Source: Ailurus styani (Eukaryota; Chordata; Mammalia; Carnivora; Ailuridae). From it: a stretch of 64,000 nucleotides of DNA. Numbering within the stretch: the first letter of the stretch is position 1; every line of letters starts with the position of its first letter. The position numbers and the translations under genes are program-made. The notes under the pieces are model-generated. The model saw only the letters and a program-made list of their open reading frames with translations. It was not told where the DNA came from and searched no databases. Positions 11,676 through 25,209 of this stretch are shown here, in pieces. The stretch covers positions 5,826,757 to 5,890,756 of the forward strand of contig LNAC01000001.1 of assembly GCA_002007465.1 (NCBI GenBank), read 5' to 3'.

Positions 11676-11702
11676 GGGGTGGGGGTGGGGTGGGGTGAGG
11701 GG
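11676..11702 (+). other. Predicted G-quadruplex tract
   Basis: Five runs of at least four G are separated by single T loops, with a final TGA loop. This pattern is predicted to fold as a very stable parallel quadruplex. It lies on the coding strand, about 1 kb after the GC donor. Confidence 0.7.
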
Positions 11703-12739
11703 ACACCTGCTAGAGGTGTGAGGGATGGATTGTTACAGAGGAGGTTCTGCTTCTGCAAACAGTAGCTTTGGGAGGCTCCTCTCAAACGGTTCCTAGGGCT
11801 TCACATTGCCGCTGAAACAAAGACTGGGCGGAAGGGCACAGCTCACATCCTGGCCGGTCCATGCCTGAGTGATGGTCCTGCGGCACCTCCTTGTGACCTT
11901 ATTAGCAAGTGACCTCTGGTCTTCATCGCCACCACTAGCACAGAGACTTTGGAGAGCATTGTTTTTGCTCCTGGTTCTGTCTTAAGCATGATTCAAGGGA
12001 GTTATTACCAAGACCCAGTAGAGGGATTTGCTCTGCGTCTGTGATGACCGAAGCCAAGAACCGGAGCCTGAAGTGAGAGCATCTTAGGCCAAAACCAACA
12101 GGAAGTGAAATATTCTAAAACCCTAGATACTAACCAGGGAGCTCCCCAAAGGGCGGCAGGCTCATCTAGGAAAGTGTGTGCTGCTTCTCATTTAAACTGT
12201 CCAGGCAGAGGCAAGATAATTATTTGGGGGGCATTTGGGGCACAGAACTCCTTCTTAGGGTGTGAGGTTGGGCCAGGGGCCTGCCTGTAGGTGTCTGCTT
12301 TGTCCAATATCCTCCTAGGCCCGACACAGCCCAGCATCACTGGCCGGCAAGCCGCGTGAACCTCAGACAATGAGGTGGGTAGGAGGTTAACGTACAGCTG
12401 GGTGGTGTTCATGCTTTCTCGCTCTTGATGAACTCAAAGTGGCTACAGAAAATTCACTGCTCATTCAATTTCCCTGCTTATCCAATAGACATGAACGCAT
12501 CAGCTTACATGGCTCCGGAAGTGGTTCCCAATGAGTAATATTGTCAATGTTTTGGAACTCTTGATAAAACTGGCAAATGGGAGAGAAGAAAATCTAGATC
12601 GGGGACATTGGAATAGGACTGAAGTGCCCTGTGAGCCCCTATTCTGATACCAGTTGTCTTGGGTAATACAGGCAAAGGAGTAACCCCTCTGATCTTAACC
12701 ATTCTTCATCAAGAAAATGAGTGAGTTTGTCTTTTTCCT

Positions 12740-12813
12740 TCCTACCTTCCATCCATCTGTCCATCGATTCATATTCAGTCTGTCTACCCATCCATCTATC
12801 CATTCATCCTTCC
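12740..12813. repeat. (CCAT)n-like degenerate microsatellite
   Basis: Repeated CCATC/CCATT words with interruptions. The following text up to about 12870 may be an antisense L2 tail. Confidence 0.7.
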
Positions 12814-15165
12814 ACTTACTTGTTTACACAGTCACTAAATGTTTCGGACCCCGCTGTGCTCACTGTCATGGGGTCCGCGCAGATGAGGGAGACCCTAAGC
12901 TCTAAGAATTATGTGATTCTGGAGGCACAATAGCAAGACCCACTTTCTGCCACTCCCCGTCATTTTGTGTAAAGCGCTTGAAATTGGAAAGTCTTCGTGG
13001 CAGTGTTTAAGGATATGAGCCAAATTACCCTGGAGATATTTGAAAATCATAGGTAGAAGCACTATTGTTAAGAGCTCAGCAAATCATTTCAAAGGTGTTT
13101 TTTTTCCCCCCTTACCGGGGGTTTGCTAATAGCCTTTGATTTATACCTTATTAGCAATTTCTAACTTTTCTCTTTTGCTGAGTTTGTGCTTTTGTGTAAA
13201 TCTTTTCTATTTGGTTCTCATTTATGATCCCACATTCCCATCCAGAGAGTGGTGTTTTTAATTTTCTCAGATGGAAAGAAACTTCCTAAGCAAGTGGGTG
13301 AATTAATCACAAAAGCCCACAGTGAGGGGGAGGTCAGGCCGCCCAGGCAACCCTCAGCCATCCATCACCCCACTGTAGAACTTCCAGGCTGCTTTTAATC
13401 TGCAGTATTATCCCAACGTGGCCTCTCTCTTACCTCATAGGGTCCCCTCGAGAGCGGCAGAGTGGATTAAATGAGATCACATGTCTTTGTAAATTGTAAA
13501 TCACTCCACAAATACACAGCAGCTCCAGTACTGTTATTATTTAGCTCGAGGGGCCTAAATCGTGGAGGGCCTCTTCCAGAATCCCTGCTCAGAGTTGCTG
13601 GAAAGCACCTCCAGTGCCACAAAAAGGTCACTGAGCAAGGCGCCCACAGTCTCGGTGTGAACGGCTCGTGGTAGGCCGGCCCTGGGCCCAACACCAGCCT
13701 GCGCCCTGACTTCCTCCGCACTCCTGATTTCAGGCACCAACAGCAGATGTTCAAAATGTTGCTCATCTTAGCCTCGAAGGGGACCCACAAAGAGGTGAAT
13801 CCTGATTGCTTTCCTGATATTCAGGTCTCCCCGCATCAAAAAGAACCAAGTATTGCTGCTGGTGGCAAGGGGAAAGTGCAGCCCTTAGAATGCCTGGTGT
13901 CTTCTTTATCAAGACATTCCAGAATCCAGCTCCGAAACTTTCAGCACCTGCCCGTCATTGACAAATGGGACTCGACGCCCGGGGAGAACCGAGCTCGTGC
14001 GCACGCCCGCTTAAACGCAGTGCCGTGACATCAGCGGCACCTTGCAGGGCTGGTCCGAGAGGGTTCCTTACCGGTCGTACCGTTAATTACTGCGAGGCCT
14101 GGAAGTGTGCGTGAGCATGTGTTCTCTGTCTTCGCGTAGTTCACGTGAAGACCTGCCTTGGAAATCACTCTTTGACAAAAGCAGTATCTGGGGATTCGAG
14201 TGGGAGTTTGGATTTAGCGGAGTCCACCCATTCATGAGCTGCTTGGAGCATCTGAGCTGAAAGCGTTGAGGACGAAGCACGCCACATTTATGGGGGTGAG
14301 AAACATGTGACTAGTTTGAACACGTGCAGAAAAGGATACACAGCATAGTTATAAATGTCACTTTCCAGAGTGGACCCCCCCCCAAAAAAAAAGCAGTATT
14401 GGCTTCAAAAAGTACTCTCGGGGCTTCCTTTGTTTCTCTGCGGAAGTTCTCTGTTCGAAAGAGTTGGAGGGAGGGAGCCTGTCCTGGGGGGTGCCCCCGA
14501 GTCTGGGACGCACGCGAACCCGCTGCTGCGAGCTCTCACGTGCTCTCCCAGATGTCGGGGTGACAGCCAGGAGCAGGACACTCTTCTTGCCTCGTGGAAC
14601 TTGCTCTCTCTGGGGGAAGACAGACTTAAACAATGCATTGAAAAGCGCAGGTTGAAGAGCAGTGCTTTGGGGGACATAAAGGAAGAGGATGGAAAGGAAA
14701 CACATGGGCAAGGGCCTCCACTTTAATTAGGGGCTCGGGGAGGAGCTCTCTTGAAGGTGACCTTGAAGGGAAGACCAAAAGGAAGAGCGGGTCAGAGAGC
14801 CTGCAGGGCAGGGGGTGGACGTGGGCTTGGGCGGAGGGGACATGGCTGTGCTGACAGGAGGCCAGGGGCTTGTCCGGGGCTGGGTCAGGGTGGGGTGGGG
14901 CCTGGGGACACAGGATTCTGGTGCTGCTGGAGAGAAAGGGCGTTGGAGGGATCAGAGCAAGCAAAGTCCGGTCCACCAGGTAGGAACGAGGTTTTCTCCA
15001 GGGCCGTGAGAAGTCCTTAGACGGTTTTAGGGCAGTTATCTGATCTGACTTATGCATTCAAGCTTTCTTCCCTTCTAAGATCACCAGCATCCGAGCTACC
15101 ATAGCTTGCCAATGAAGGGGTTTGTGTCTATTTTGAAAAGCCAGGGTGTGCTTCTTGTTTAAAAA

Positions 15166-15190
15166 GAAGAAGGAGAAGAAGAAGAAAAAG
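15166..15190. repeat. (GAA)n tract
   Basis: A short run of AGAAGAAGGAGAAGAAGAAG lies in the sense strand of the intron. Confidence 0.8.
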
Positions 15191-15440
15191 TCATCAAAGT
15201 GATAGGCTATAAATTCTAGTGTTATTTTTGTGTAATTAATAGGCATTTGGAAATCAATGAGAAGGGTCTTGTTTCAGCACGCCAGGCAGTTCACCCCACA
15301 CGCCCCACACCCTCCCCTCTCTGGGCTGGCATATTTGATGTACAAAGTATTCTGTTTAGGATTTTACTTTGCTGTTCCTACAGTAAGCATCCTTTAAGGG
15401 CCCAACTTCAAAGAGCCATGGAAGAGCCCTTTCGCGCACC

Positions 15441-15462
15441 GTGTGTGTGTGTGTGTGTGTGT
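15441..15462. repeat. (GT)n microsatellite
   Basis: A perfect GT run of about 11 units. Confidence 0.9.
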
Positions 15463-15799
15463 CTGAAAGGAATGACTGCATAGTTTTCAGGCTGATGCTA
15501 AGATTAGGGGTTTGGAGCTGTTTGGGTTTTGTTTCGTCCAGACTGGCAAACGGCTCCTGAGCAAAGAATGTTCCGCGGCTGCCAGCAGAGAGCAGGGTGT
15601 TGTGCGCCCAGGATAACGTAGGCTAAGGAAATCAAAGGAGGGTGACCCCTTGCTCTCCGGTGGTGTAAATAATTTACATTAAGCTGAGGTTGGACGTTCG
15701 GGAATAACATCTACAACTGGATCGAATAACCACGTTTAAGCAGAAAGCACTGCCATGCTACGTCCTCCAAAGTTTGTATAATTGGCTCACTCAGTTCCA

Positions 15800-16120
15800 C
15801 TTAATTCAATTCAGGAAACATTCATTGCATACCTACTTGCTACACAGCTGTCTGGGCGTGGAGCACATCTGAAGGGCCTCCACCCAGGTTCCACCTTCTC
15901 CGATGAAAACTAAGAAGACATCAGGCCTGCCTCTGACTCAGGACCAGCCCACTGCAGGAAATGGGGTTAGGCAACCAATCATCACAAAACCACTCATTTA
16001 CTCAACTAGTATTTACTGTGTCCCTGGGTGCCAGCTCCGAGGGAGCAGAGTGCGGGCAGAGACACAGAAGGCAGGAACCTTCTGGAAACTCATACTGTGG
16101 TAGAATGACAGGCAAGTAAA
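15800..16120 (-). repeat. L2-like remnant, antisense
   Basis: ATTCATTGCATACCTACTTG and then CTCAACTAGTATTTACTGTG resemble two overlapping antisense copies of the L2 3' end. The stretch between 15880 and 15980 is unclear. Confidence 0.45.
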
Positions 16121-17299
16121 CTGCTGATTACATGTTAGAACCTCAGGACTCTGACGGGGGACCATTTTGATGCCATGAGGCTCCCTGCAGGGACCTCTAA
16201 TCTAGTCTCTTTACAAGGTCCTGGATTTCATAGCGTCTCACCTATAATTGTATGCTGCTGCAAGATAAGGAGACATTTTTTAACATAACCGTAATACCAT
16301 TCACACTTAACAATGATAATTCATTGTGAATGAGGAGCAAAACTTTGGAAGGGATGGTGGGCAGGGAAGACATTCTGGAATACAGTCCAGTTTGAACTGA
16401 ATGAGTTTAGGCAGACTCTCCCCAAGAATTCTAGCTCATTACTGGAAACCTGGTTTTCTGTTTGAGGAGAACTCTATCTGAAAATGTGTTTCAAGTAACT
16501 AAAGGGAAGTTTTCAGCGAAAGATTCCTCAGAGTTTGGGATGTGGTTAGGAACCAATAGAAATTAGGTGTATTTGGGAAGTCTGTACTCTTTGTGGAACT
16601 CGCATTCTTGAAGAAGTGTGCAAAATACACATAATTAAAACTCACCCCCCCCTTTGAACTCTGAGGAACTGAGATCATGAAACACATTTATCATAAGGTG
16701 ATTTTATAAGAACGGGTTTGTGGGAAATCATTTTCTCATATTAACTCATTTAAAGATGGTCATTTCTTTTTCTCAGTGAAAGGTTTAAGAAAGGCTTCAC
16801 TTCACTCTTCAAAGTGTGGGGGGGGCATGGAAATCTTCATCCAAGGAGGGGCAAAATGAAGAACTCTAGTAACATTAAAGCACTGCTGCTCAGAATCGGT
16901 TTAGTTATCCAACCAGAGTAATTTCGTCGGCTACCTCCTGACATTTTCATAAGGGGGAAAAGAACTGGCAGGAGAGATTCTTGAAAAGAGTTCAAGAGGA
17001 CGCACCAATATGGAGAATGTTCTTGTTCCTCTCTCTGTCATTAGTTGATGCTCACTGGAAAATATGGGCGTTTGTCTACAATTGCAGAGCCCCGTTACTA
17101 AAAGTCACTGCCCAAGGGCACAGTAGAATCCTCTCTTAAGCTGGATGCAAAACAGAGAGGTCAGGCTGGGGAGATGGGTTGGCATGGCCCCTGCTTCTTA
17201 AATAATCCAGTTTGGGGGAAATGCCCCTAGGAAAACTTGACTTTGCCCGTAGAGGATTGCATTCCAGGGTCCCAGTGCATCAGTAAACCGTGTGAGGTG

Positions 17300-17440
17300 C
17301 ATATGACTATGCCTGCTTTAAAGAGAAGAGAGCTGGGACTCAGAAAGTTAAATGAACTACTACATTTTCCAAAAGTACCCAACCGGAAGTCCCAGGACAT
17401 AAGGTTGAGCCGCCAGGTGCCGAACCCACCTTCCTATGAC
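17300..17440 (-). repeat. MIR SINE remnant, antisense
   Basis: A decayed series of AGAGAGCTGGGACTCAGAAAG, TTAAATGAAC and later GCCAGGTGCCGAACCCA follows reversed MIR. Confidence 0.5.
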
Positions 17441-18034
17441 CTACCTCAAATAAAAATTTGCAACAGCTAAACCTCAGGAAGAGGAGAAGGGCATGTGTTC
17501 TGGGGTGATGGTCAGAGAAAACCGTGCTCAGCTTCCAGCAGGGAGCGTCTTGCCACTGGGCTCCATGCCTCAAGGCTGACGATGAGTGGTGGGGAGCTGG
17601 GCCATTCAGCCTACCTCTGGGTTTGCCACAGGGACGTGGCCCCAGCCGTGTTTGGGTTTCGTGTGAGGACTGAAGCCTACTCAGCACAGAGCAGTGTCCC
17701 TGGACGACTTCTGAGAGACAGGCGAGCTGCCCCAATTTTAAACCATTTAGTTCTGCGAACTTCCTTCAACTTACGTTACAACAGCAGAGAATTATTTCCT
17801 GTCATTGCTCGTTAATCCAGCATTTTATTTGTGGTAGAACATGTGTGAAAACATTATAGCTGAAACTCTGCCAATGCTTCCCCCCCCCCCCACGCACACA
17901 GACACACACCCATGGCTTCCTCCTCTCCCCAGGTCCTAGAGCATGGAGGCTCCAGTGTAAGGTCAAGGGTGAACTTTTAGGCCTCTCTGCAACCAACAAT
18001 GTCCAGCAGATCATACTTCAAGCTCCACTAGGTC

Positions 18035-18125
18035 AGAAATTTTGTGTATTTTGTCCTTGCTAAGTCTCCAACACCTAAAACAGTGCCTGACACATGAGAA
18101 GGCCAGTAAATACTTCCTGAATGAA
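18035..18125 (+). repeat. L2 3' end
   Basis: ACCTAAAACAGTGCCTGACA, then AGTAAATACTTCCTGAATGA, matches the end of a LINE-2. It runs straight into a TGGA-type minisatellite. Confidence 0.75.
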
Positions 18126-18345
18126 AGGATGGATTGATAGAAGGATGGGTTGGTGGACGAGTGGATAATGATGAATGGAATGAAGCATGGATGGGTGGAA
18201 GGAAGGAACAGTGGATGAATGGATAATGGTGAATAGAAGGATGGACAGACGGACGGTTGGCCACAAGACAGGAAGGATGGATGGGTCACTGGATGAATAG
18301 ATAATGGTGGGTGGAATGATGGATAGACGGACAGATGGATGGACG
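18122..18345. repeat. Degenerate GGAT/TGGA minisatellite
   Basis: About 220 bp of GGATGGAT-, TGGATAATG- and GACGGACGG-type words are arranged in longer units that recur near 18160, 18207 and 18285. It adjoins the L2 tail and probably grew from its TGAATGA end. Confidence 0.85.
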
Positions 18346-18664
18346 GGGATTGCCGCACAATCAGATACATGCAGAGTGAGGCCGTTTTTCCACATTTTGT
18401 CTAATGTCTGAACCTCTGGCGAGAAGATTCTGAGATGGTTGTCTTATAATAAGAGCTGAGAAAACCTAGGGAAGGGGGTGGTAAGTAGGTGACTGAGTCC
18501 ACTGCTTTTTTCATACGTACTCTGGAGATCAGGGCGATGGGAGCAATTTGCTTCCAAAAAGTAGAGTCCTTCCCAAAGTGGCTTCTCCCGAAACCCTTTG
18601 CTTAATTTAGCTGAAATGGGAGAAGAGGGCTCAAAAATTTAAAATCTGAAAGTAGTGGTGAGAG

Positions 18665-18885
18665 TAAGGCCCTATAGACTTCACAGAGCACTCTCCAGTC
18701 TGCAAAGAACGTTCATATCTCCTTCTCATTTAATTGCACCTATGAGAAAAGGGCACATATAATCACCTCCATTTTACAGAGGAGACAACTGAGGTTTGGG
18801 GAACTTGGCAGCCCCATAGCTAGTCTCGATCAGACTCTAGATGTCAGCCCACAGCTTCTGGTTCTCGGCCCATGCCTCTGCGCCT
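18665..18885 (-). repeat. MIR SINE remnant, antisense
   Basis: CTCATTTAATTGCACC, CCATTTTACAGAGGAGACAA and CTGAGGTTTGGGGAACTTGG follow reversed MIR in order. Confidence 0.65.
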
Positions 18886-20284
18886 CCCCACGTGTGTCTG
18901 ATTTGGTTCCAAATCACTGGGTGCAGGGGTGGGGACTAGGGGTGGAGCCAGGGGGCAGCCCTTCACCACCCTGATGGCAACCACAGTGTTAGGAGCTCAG
19001 TGAGGCAAGGACGGGGCTCTTGCAAACTTCAGCCCTGGCTGGTGGCTTGGAGGTATCGGGCATGACTACTTCTTCTGTCATATTTGATTCAAAGTGTCTT
19101 CCCCGTTACAGACTCTCGAGGCAGCAGAAGCAACTGGCAAAATCTATGCAGGTCTGTCTGCTACAGCGGGGGGAGAACAGAGTTATCTTGGCTTTGCAGA
19201 CGGTTCCTGACTCACCCCTGGGTCTCTTTGCATCTGCCAGAGCCCAGTCCCTGATGAGCCCCATGCAGAGACAGGGGCCTTTCCTCTGATGGGAAGGGTC
19301 CCCTGCCCTTGACCGTCCCCCTCCCCCGCAGGCCTAGGTTCGGGAGGAAACAGCCATTAGCACACACAAGTGAGAGGTCTAATTTCTGGTAACGTCCAGA
19401 GACCTCCCGTGTACCTCTCAACTGACTAGCGGAGCGCAGTTGGTATCTTTCTTTATTAAAAATTCTAGGAAATTACATTTGTGCTTTAATTGGTTTCCAA
19501 GGAGGAGGAGCAGAGGTCAAAGTTCACATGTAAAAACATGAATTATAATGTGCCGCAGATGGCTTCGTTCTGAATCCCAGGTGTTTGCTATTAACAATGG
19601 ACGTGTCCTACTAAGGACGTTTTTGATCATTTGCTCCTGGCCTCGTGCTTTCCTTCGCCTTCTGCGGCCCATCTGGTAGGCCCACTGGGTCAGCGTTTGG
19701 CCCTAATGCCGTCACTTTACGTTCCTGGAGTTGACAGGAGGAATTCCTTTTGGTCACCGTGGGTTTCGTTCTGGTGCGTGAGCCGGGGTTCTCAGGGTCG
19801 TACCCTGTGCTCCCGCCCCCCCAACACACACCTGGGAGGAATCTCCCAGCAGAGCCACACTGCTCTCCAGGTGGAAGTCCCCTCCCTCTGCCCACAGCTT
19901 CTTGGGGCCGGAACAGGCTCACCACCTCCCCCAGGTGTGTGCATTCTGGCCTGGCTCGACCTCAGGTGTGCTGGATGAATCCCAAGAGCTGGCCTCTGTT
20001 TCCCATTACACCAGGGACGTTCAGGGAGGTCCTGGAAGCTATGCTTGGAATAACGTGCAGGATCTTGGGGTTTTGCTTCTGCCTCTACCTGACTTCAGGG
20101 GGCCCAGGCATCTGGACAGCTGCCCATCCGTGGATGCTGATTCTCCTGGCTCACTCATCTGCGCCAGGTCATGCCTGAGGCTGCCCTGAGACCCCCGCCC
20201 TGGGAGTAACTTCTGGAAGCCGCCCTGCGAGGCCTCCTGACTGCCTTGGAGGCAAGGTGGGCTGCCTGGGACAGGTGAGAACAT

Positions 20285-20470
20285 GGGACGTCAGGTCAGA
20301 GAGCTGTGTTTTGAGCCCTGAGATGACTGTGCTGAGGTACAGAAGCTCTCAGAGCCTCAGTGTGCCCCTCTGCATAATAGAAGCGATGTACTCTGACTCA
20401 CAGGGGTATGGGTAAGCGAGAAGGCCCCCGGAGCTCCTGGCCCACAGCAGGGCCTCGCTGACCAATGCTA
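20285..20470 (+). repeat. MIR SINE remnant
   Basis: AGAGCCTCAGTGTGCCCCTC and CTGCATAATAGAAGCGATG correspond to the MIR core, followed by a GCTCCTGGCCCACAGCAGGG tail. Confidence 0.5.
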
Positions 20471-23400
20471 GCTGTCGATGTCTATGCTCATTGCCCCTGA
20501 TGGGCAGACAAGGAGCACCTGCAGTGGGCTGACCTCTCTGAGCAGCACCTCCGTCCCGCCAGGCTGCCGGAGACCAGGCCGGTCCCAACAACACCACCTT
20601 CTTGCTCGCACCCTGATTCTGGGCTCGCTGATTGAGAGTTTTCAGTCCTGGGCACAACTGTGAGAAAACTAAAGATTTTTTTTGAAGACAGCCCTAGAAT
20701 GTTTCGTTTGAAACTCGACCGGGTATCAGTGACCTCACGCACCCTCTCGCTGTCAACGGGCCTTCGGCTCGACTAGGAACAGACGATGGTGGTCATGCGG
20801 GGTTTGTGCTCCTGGAGGGAGGAGGAACGCGTAGACATCGGCCCTGAACTATAAACTAACAAGCTGGTTTTGAAAGAAAAGGTCTTCAGGCTAGTGGTGG
20901 AGCGAGTGCCCCAGAATGAGTCAAGAGATGGTGTTTGGGCACAGGTGTGCTGTGTTTGGGCCCGGCCTGGGCCGTGGAGGCCAGGCTTGGAGGACAAAGG
21001 AGAGGGGGCTCACGTGACCCGAGCTTCGGGAAAGACTCGAAAGGAGCTTCCAGGCTCTGCTGCCAAGCGTGTCTGCATGGCAGGTAAGAGGGGTCCGAAT
21101 GTGTTTGTGTTTGTGCGGGTGGGTTGTTCCTGCTCCTCAGTCCCTGTTCTGGTCGTGAGAGAGAAAACCCAGCCCTTCCATTCCGGAGCTGGGTCTTTTT
21201 GCACCATATAGGTATTTAATTGAGGGATTGTACTTAACTGCCTGATCATCTGTTGGCCTCCTGAATCATTTTCCTCTCAAGCTGACACGTACTTGTGGTT
21301 TTGAAGTCTAAAGATTGCTACATAAGGGCCACAATTATGATAAATTCTGCATCCTATTGAAATGTTTCTAAGTCCTTGAACGTGCAAGGCATTCGTGGTC
21401 AGTAATTTGAAGTAGCCGAAGCAACAACTCTAAAAAATACACAGCTTCTTGCTGTGAGTACTGGCACCCAGCCTCTCACGCTGCTTTGAAGGTAACTGTA
21501 GACTCGCCCCATTTCTGTCGGAAGCTCACTGACCCTGACCTATGGCATGTAAGGTAGTTGTGGTCGCCCCCATTCTGTAGATGTGAAAACTGAGGTTCAG
21601 TTTTAAAACATGACTTTCGTTTTGATAGATGGGGTGCTCAGACTCCATCTTCCACGTCTGGTTCTTCTCCACCTGCTCTGTGCAACAGTCCCCCCCACCC
21701 CCCAGGCCTGCTGCATCTGTCGCTTCCCCTGTCAGGAGGAAATAAAACTCCACTCTAGTCTGCAAAAAGATCAGCAGGAAGCAGAGTGTCCGCACCATTT
21801 TCTAAAACTAGCTATGCCTTAATCATTTATCGGCTGTGGGAGAAGTGAGGCAGCGGTGGTGGTTTTTTTCTTTTCCAATCGATTTAAGCAAATCTGGAAG
21901 GCTTCCCATCCATCCCGGTTTCCTGCAATGCTGGCTTTTCCTGTCACACGGTTATGTCACCTCCAAGGGGTTCCTAGCAGCTGTGCAGGCCACTTCCCTC
22001 CTTCCTCGGGTCATTTCCGTGTCTTTCCTGCAGTCAGCACACAGACTGATGTCAGCCCAGAGCTCGGAGCTGGGAACCTGGACTCTGGGACCCAACCCAC
22101 ATTTATTAGAGGCGAGGGCGCCTCAGGGAACCTGGCGCACAGTCCTCTCCGTCGCCCTCAATCCAGCCTGGTCACACCTGCTTTCCCCGGCTGCCTCATT
22201 TCCAACAAGAAAGGCCATTGTCTCCGGATAATACCCGGAGAGCTTTTGCAAGGCAGATAAGTGCCGACTTCTACTGTCAGGGCTGATAAATTGGCTTAGT
22301 ATGGTTCACCCCAAGCATATAGCGGGGAATCGCACAATAGGCGCCTGCAAGCAAAGAATTTTCTGACTGCAGATTTGTCAAAGTAAAAGTAACCCCTAAT
22401 AATGTTTTACTTGGCAGCTTTGTGACGGCGCAAATATGAAGTCAGGGCTGCATTTATGGTGAAAGCCGTAAGCGGCGCTCCTCTTTCGAAAAGTGGGTTT
22501 TGTGTTTTGTTTTTTTCCCCCCTGCACCGCCCAGCTGTCTGTTTTGTCCACGTTTTCTTTCCGACCTTGCGCTCTGCACGGTGAATTTGCTCCCAAATGT
22601 CCTTGGTAGTGAACACCTTGAGGCAGAGGCGGGTTTAACAGCAGAGGTCACATCAGACCAGGAACCAGTCAGTCACTTGGCGTGGCGTCTGCCCACGAGC
22701 GGAAAGCAGCACTTTTTCTGGGTCCGAGGTAGAATCATTGGAAAGTGTTCTTATGCAGAGGACAAGTGTCTTGCAGAAGGGCTTCTTTTCTAAGTAATGT
22801 TCCTGTCTTACTGCTTTGCACCGGTCTCTCCTTGCTATATGTCAATTCAATTAGAAGCTCTCCTGACATATTTGGGATAATTTACGAGAAGTGTTAAAAA
22901 CCACATTGTGATGAGCTTCCCGAAAGCTCCGGAAGGAGCTGACTGCTTGTCTTTTTAAACTGCTGACCCTGGGCTGCAGAAGACCGTTGACGTTATGGGC
23001 AACTCTGTGGCCCAATGCGGTGTCCTTTTCACCCGTGCTGCAGGGAACACAGCTCTACCATGAGGCAGCAACAGAACGAACCAGAGGAAGGCAGAATTCC
23101 CATGCAATGGAGTTGGAAGCAAGAGGAGGGAACTTGCTTCAGAACAGAAACCTCATGTTTCACGACCCGAACCTTCCATGGCACTTCAATTAGTATATAG
23201 TGTGATGATTGTTTGGTCATTCTGGTGCAACACTGAAAGATATTTGAAACTGTATTCATGATTTGGCTTTAAAAAGCAGATAGTCATGGAATTTTTAGCA
23301 CCTGCCTAAAATTACATGTTTTCAAAATGCAATACATTGGGCCTTTTTTCCTTAGAAAATGGAACCACGGTGTAAAACAGAACTATTTCTAATCTGAGTG

Positions 23401-23494
23401 CATGAAAGTAGGTGTGGGCTTATCTCTATTACCTTTATGACCTCTGAGTTTTAAATCTAAGTCAGTCATTCCCAAACCTTAATTTTGATTAATA

Positions 23495-23845
23495 GTGTCA
23501 CAGCGTGGATAAGCCTTGAAAACATTATGCTAAGTGAAAATAGCCAGACACTAAAGGTCACCTAATGCATGATTGCATTTCTATGAAATGTCCAGAACAG
23601 GCAAATCCAAAGAGACAGAAAGCAGGTTAGTGGTTGACAGGGACTGTGGAGAGGAGGGAATGAGGAAGGACTGCTTAATGGGTATGGGGTTCGTTTGGGG
23701 GCTCAGGAAAATAAATGTTCTGGAATTACTAGTGGGGACCGTGCACAACGTTACGAATGTTCTAACAACTACTACGTGGCATACTTTTAAATGGGGGACT
23801 TTGTTGTGTGGATAACATAGTGAATTGTACCTCCATTTTTAAAAA
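23495..23845 (+). mobile_element. Old L1 (L1M-type) 3' end
   Basis: AACATTATGCTAAGTGAAAA, ATTTCTATGAAATGTCCAGA, GACAGAAAGCAGGTTAGTGG and GTGAATTGTACCTCC appear in the order of an ancient L1 ORF2 end and 3' UTR. It is highly decayed. Confidence 0.85.
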
Positions 23846-24000
23846 GTCACCTGGAGGGCTTATTAAAACACAGGTTGCTGGGCCCCAGCCCTGAGTTTTT
23901 CTGACTCAGTAGGTCTGGGTGGGGCCTGGGCATTTGCGTTTCCAGTAGGTTTCCAAGTGCTGCTGATGCAGGGACCACACTTTGAGAAACACCAGTCCAG
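23846..24000 (-). mobile_element. MER5A-like hAT-Charlie DNA transposon remnant
   Basis: CACCTGGAGGGCTTATTAAA, CTGGGCCCCAGCCCTGAG, GACTCAGTAGGTCTGGGTGG and a final CACTTTGAGAAACACCAG match the non-autonomous MER5 family. The family assignment is from memory and the orientation is uncertain. Confidence 0.7.
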
Positions 24001-24144
24001 GCGTATGTTGGGCAATGGGAGGATTTGCCCTTCCTATTTAAATCAGTACATCAAGGGTTTATTGATCACTGTCTGCGTCTGGCAGTTCCCTCCAGGCAAT
24101 GCAGCGTCCATGGACCACCGTCATGAAGAAAATGGGTTTTGAAA

Positions 24145-24280
24145 TCACTGAACTTGGAATAAAATCCAGGGTCTCCCATCCCCTAACCGTAAACTCTCAA
24201 GCCAATCCTTCATCTTGTTGGCAAAATGAGAGTAGTAATACCTGTCTCACTGGATTGCTTTGAAGTTTTAAGTCCAAAAG
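24145..24280 (+). repeat. MIR SINE remnant
   Basis: TTCATCTTGTTGGCAAAATG, then AGTAGTAATACCTGTCTCAC, follows the 3' half of MIR. Low-complexity A-rich and TA-rich sequence comes next, up to about 24480. Confidence 0.65.
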
Positions 24281-25209
24281 CAAAAAAAGTTAAAAAAAAA
24301 AAAAAAAGAAATATTACTATGAGAAATCACCCACCATGCCACCCAGCCTAAAGAAGTTTCTCAATATATAGTTATTTTTAAAATATATATATGTTAACTA
24401 AATATAATTATATGAATTATAATTATATATTTCATTTTTTATATAAATTCTATGTTATATGGATAAGCACGCATGGTATATTTATTTTATTTCTATGGAT
24501 GGAGAGGGGGTGTGGGGCATGGGTGTGTCCAGTAGCTCCCTTGGCAAAGGCCCTACAAGGGGACAGTGAGAAGGGCTCCAGCCATATTTGGGATCCTCCT
24601 CAGAGCTTTGAATATCAGAGACTCTTGGAGACTCCTTCTTGAGTAAGGAAGTGGGTAAGTGATTCCATGAAAGAGTAGTGGACACACTACCCAAAAGGTT
24701 TAATTCTGCCGTCATCCAAAGCTCAGAGGCAGAGTTGGCACCTAGGAAGTTGGGTGATGAGCTTGGCTGTGCCAGGCATCTTCCTGATGTCATTCTTTTT
24801 CTTGTGACTGAATTGAAGAAATAGCCATCTTCATAATCCCTGCAGGGATAGATCCTGTCCATGGATTCTCGACACCGTCCTGGGGAGTCGCTTCTATACC
24901 TTGTTCATGGTCCATTGGCACATTTTTCATCAAGATGAGTGAACCGTTCTTTGACTCCTTAACCAAAGACCTCAGTTGTTCACTAGGCATTGTGCAACCA
25001 GTGGTTATTTGGATGTAAACATTTTCAACTATGTGTCGATTAGGATTGTATTGTATTAAAGGAATCTAATATTTGGTGCCATCAAATTCCCTCTGGAGAT
25101 TTGAAATCATCTGAACTCACTAAATTCTGTTTATTGGAGGAAGGGCCATTGGGTTAAATATAACTTTTACATGTTCTCTATTTGCTTGTCATTCGAAAAT
25201 AGTTTCAAC

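Noticed and set aside
14626..15057. 143-residue antisense open frame
   Set aside because: It is in GC-rich intron without domain, conserved motif or exon signals.
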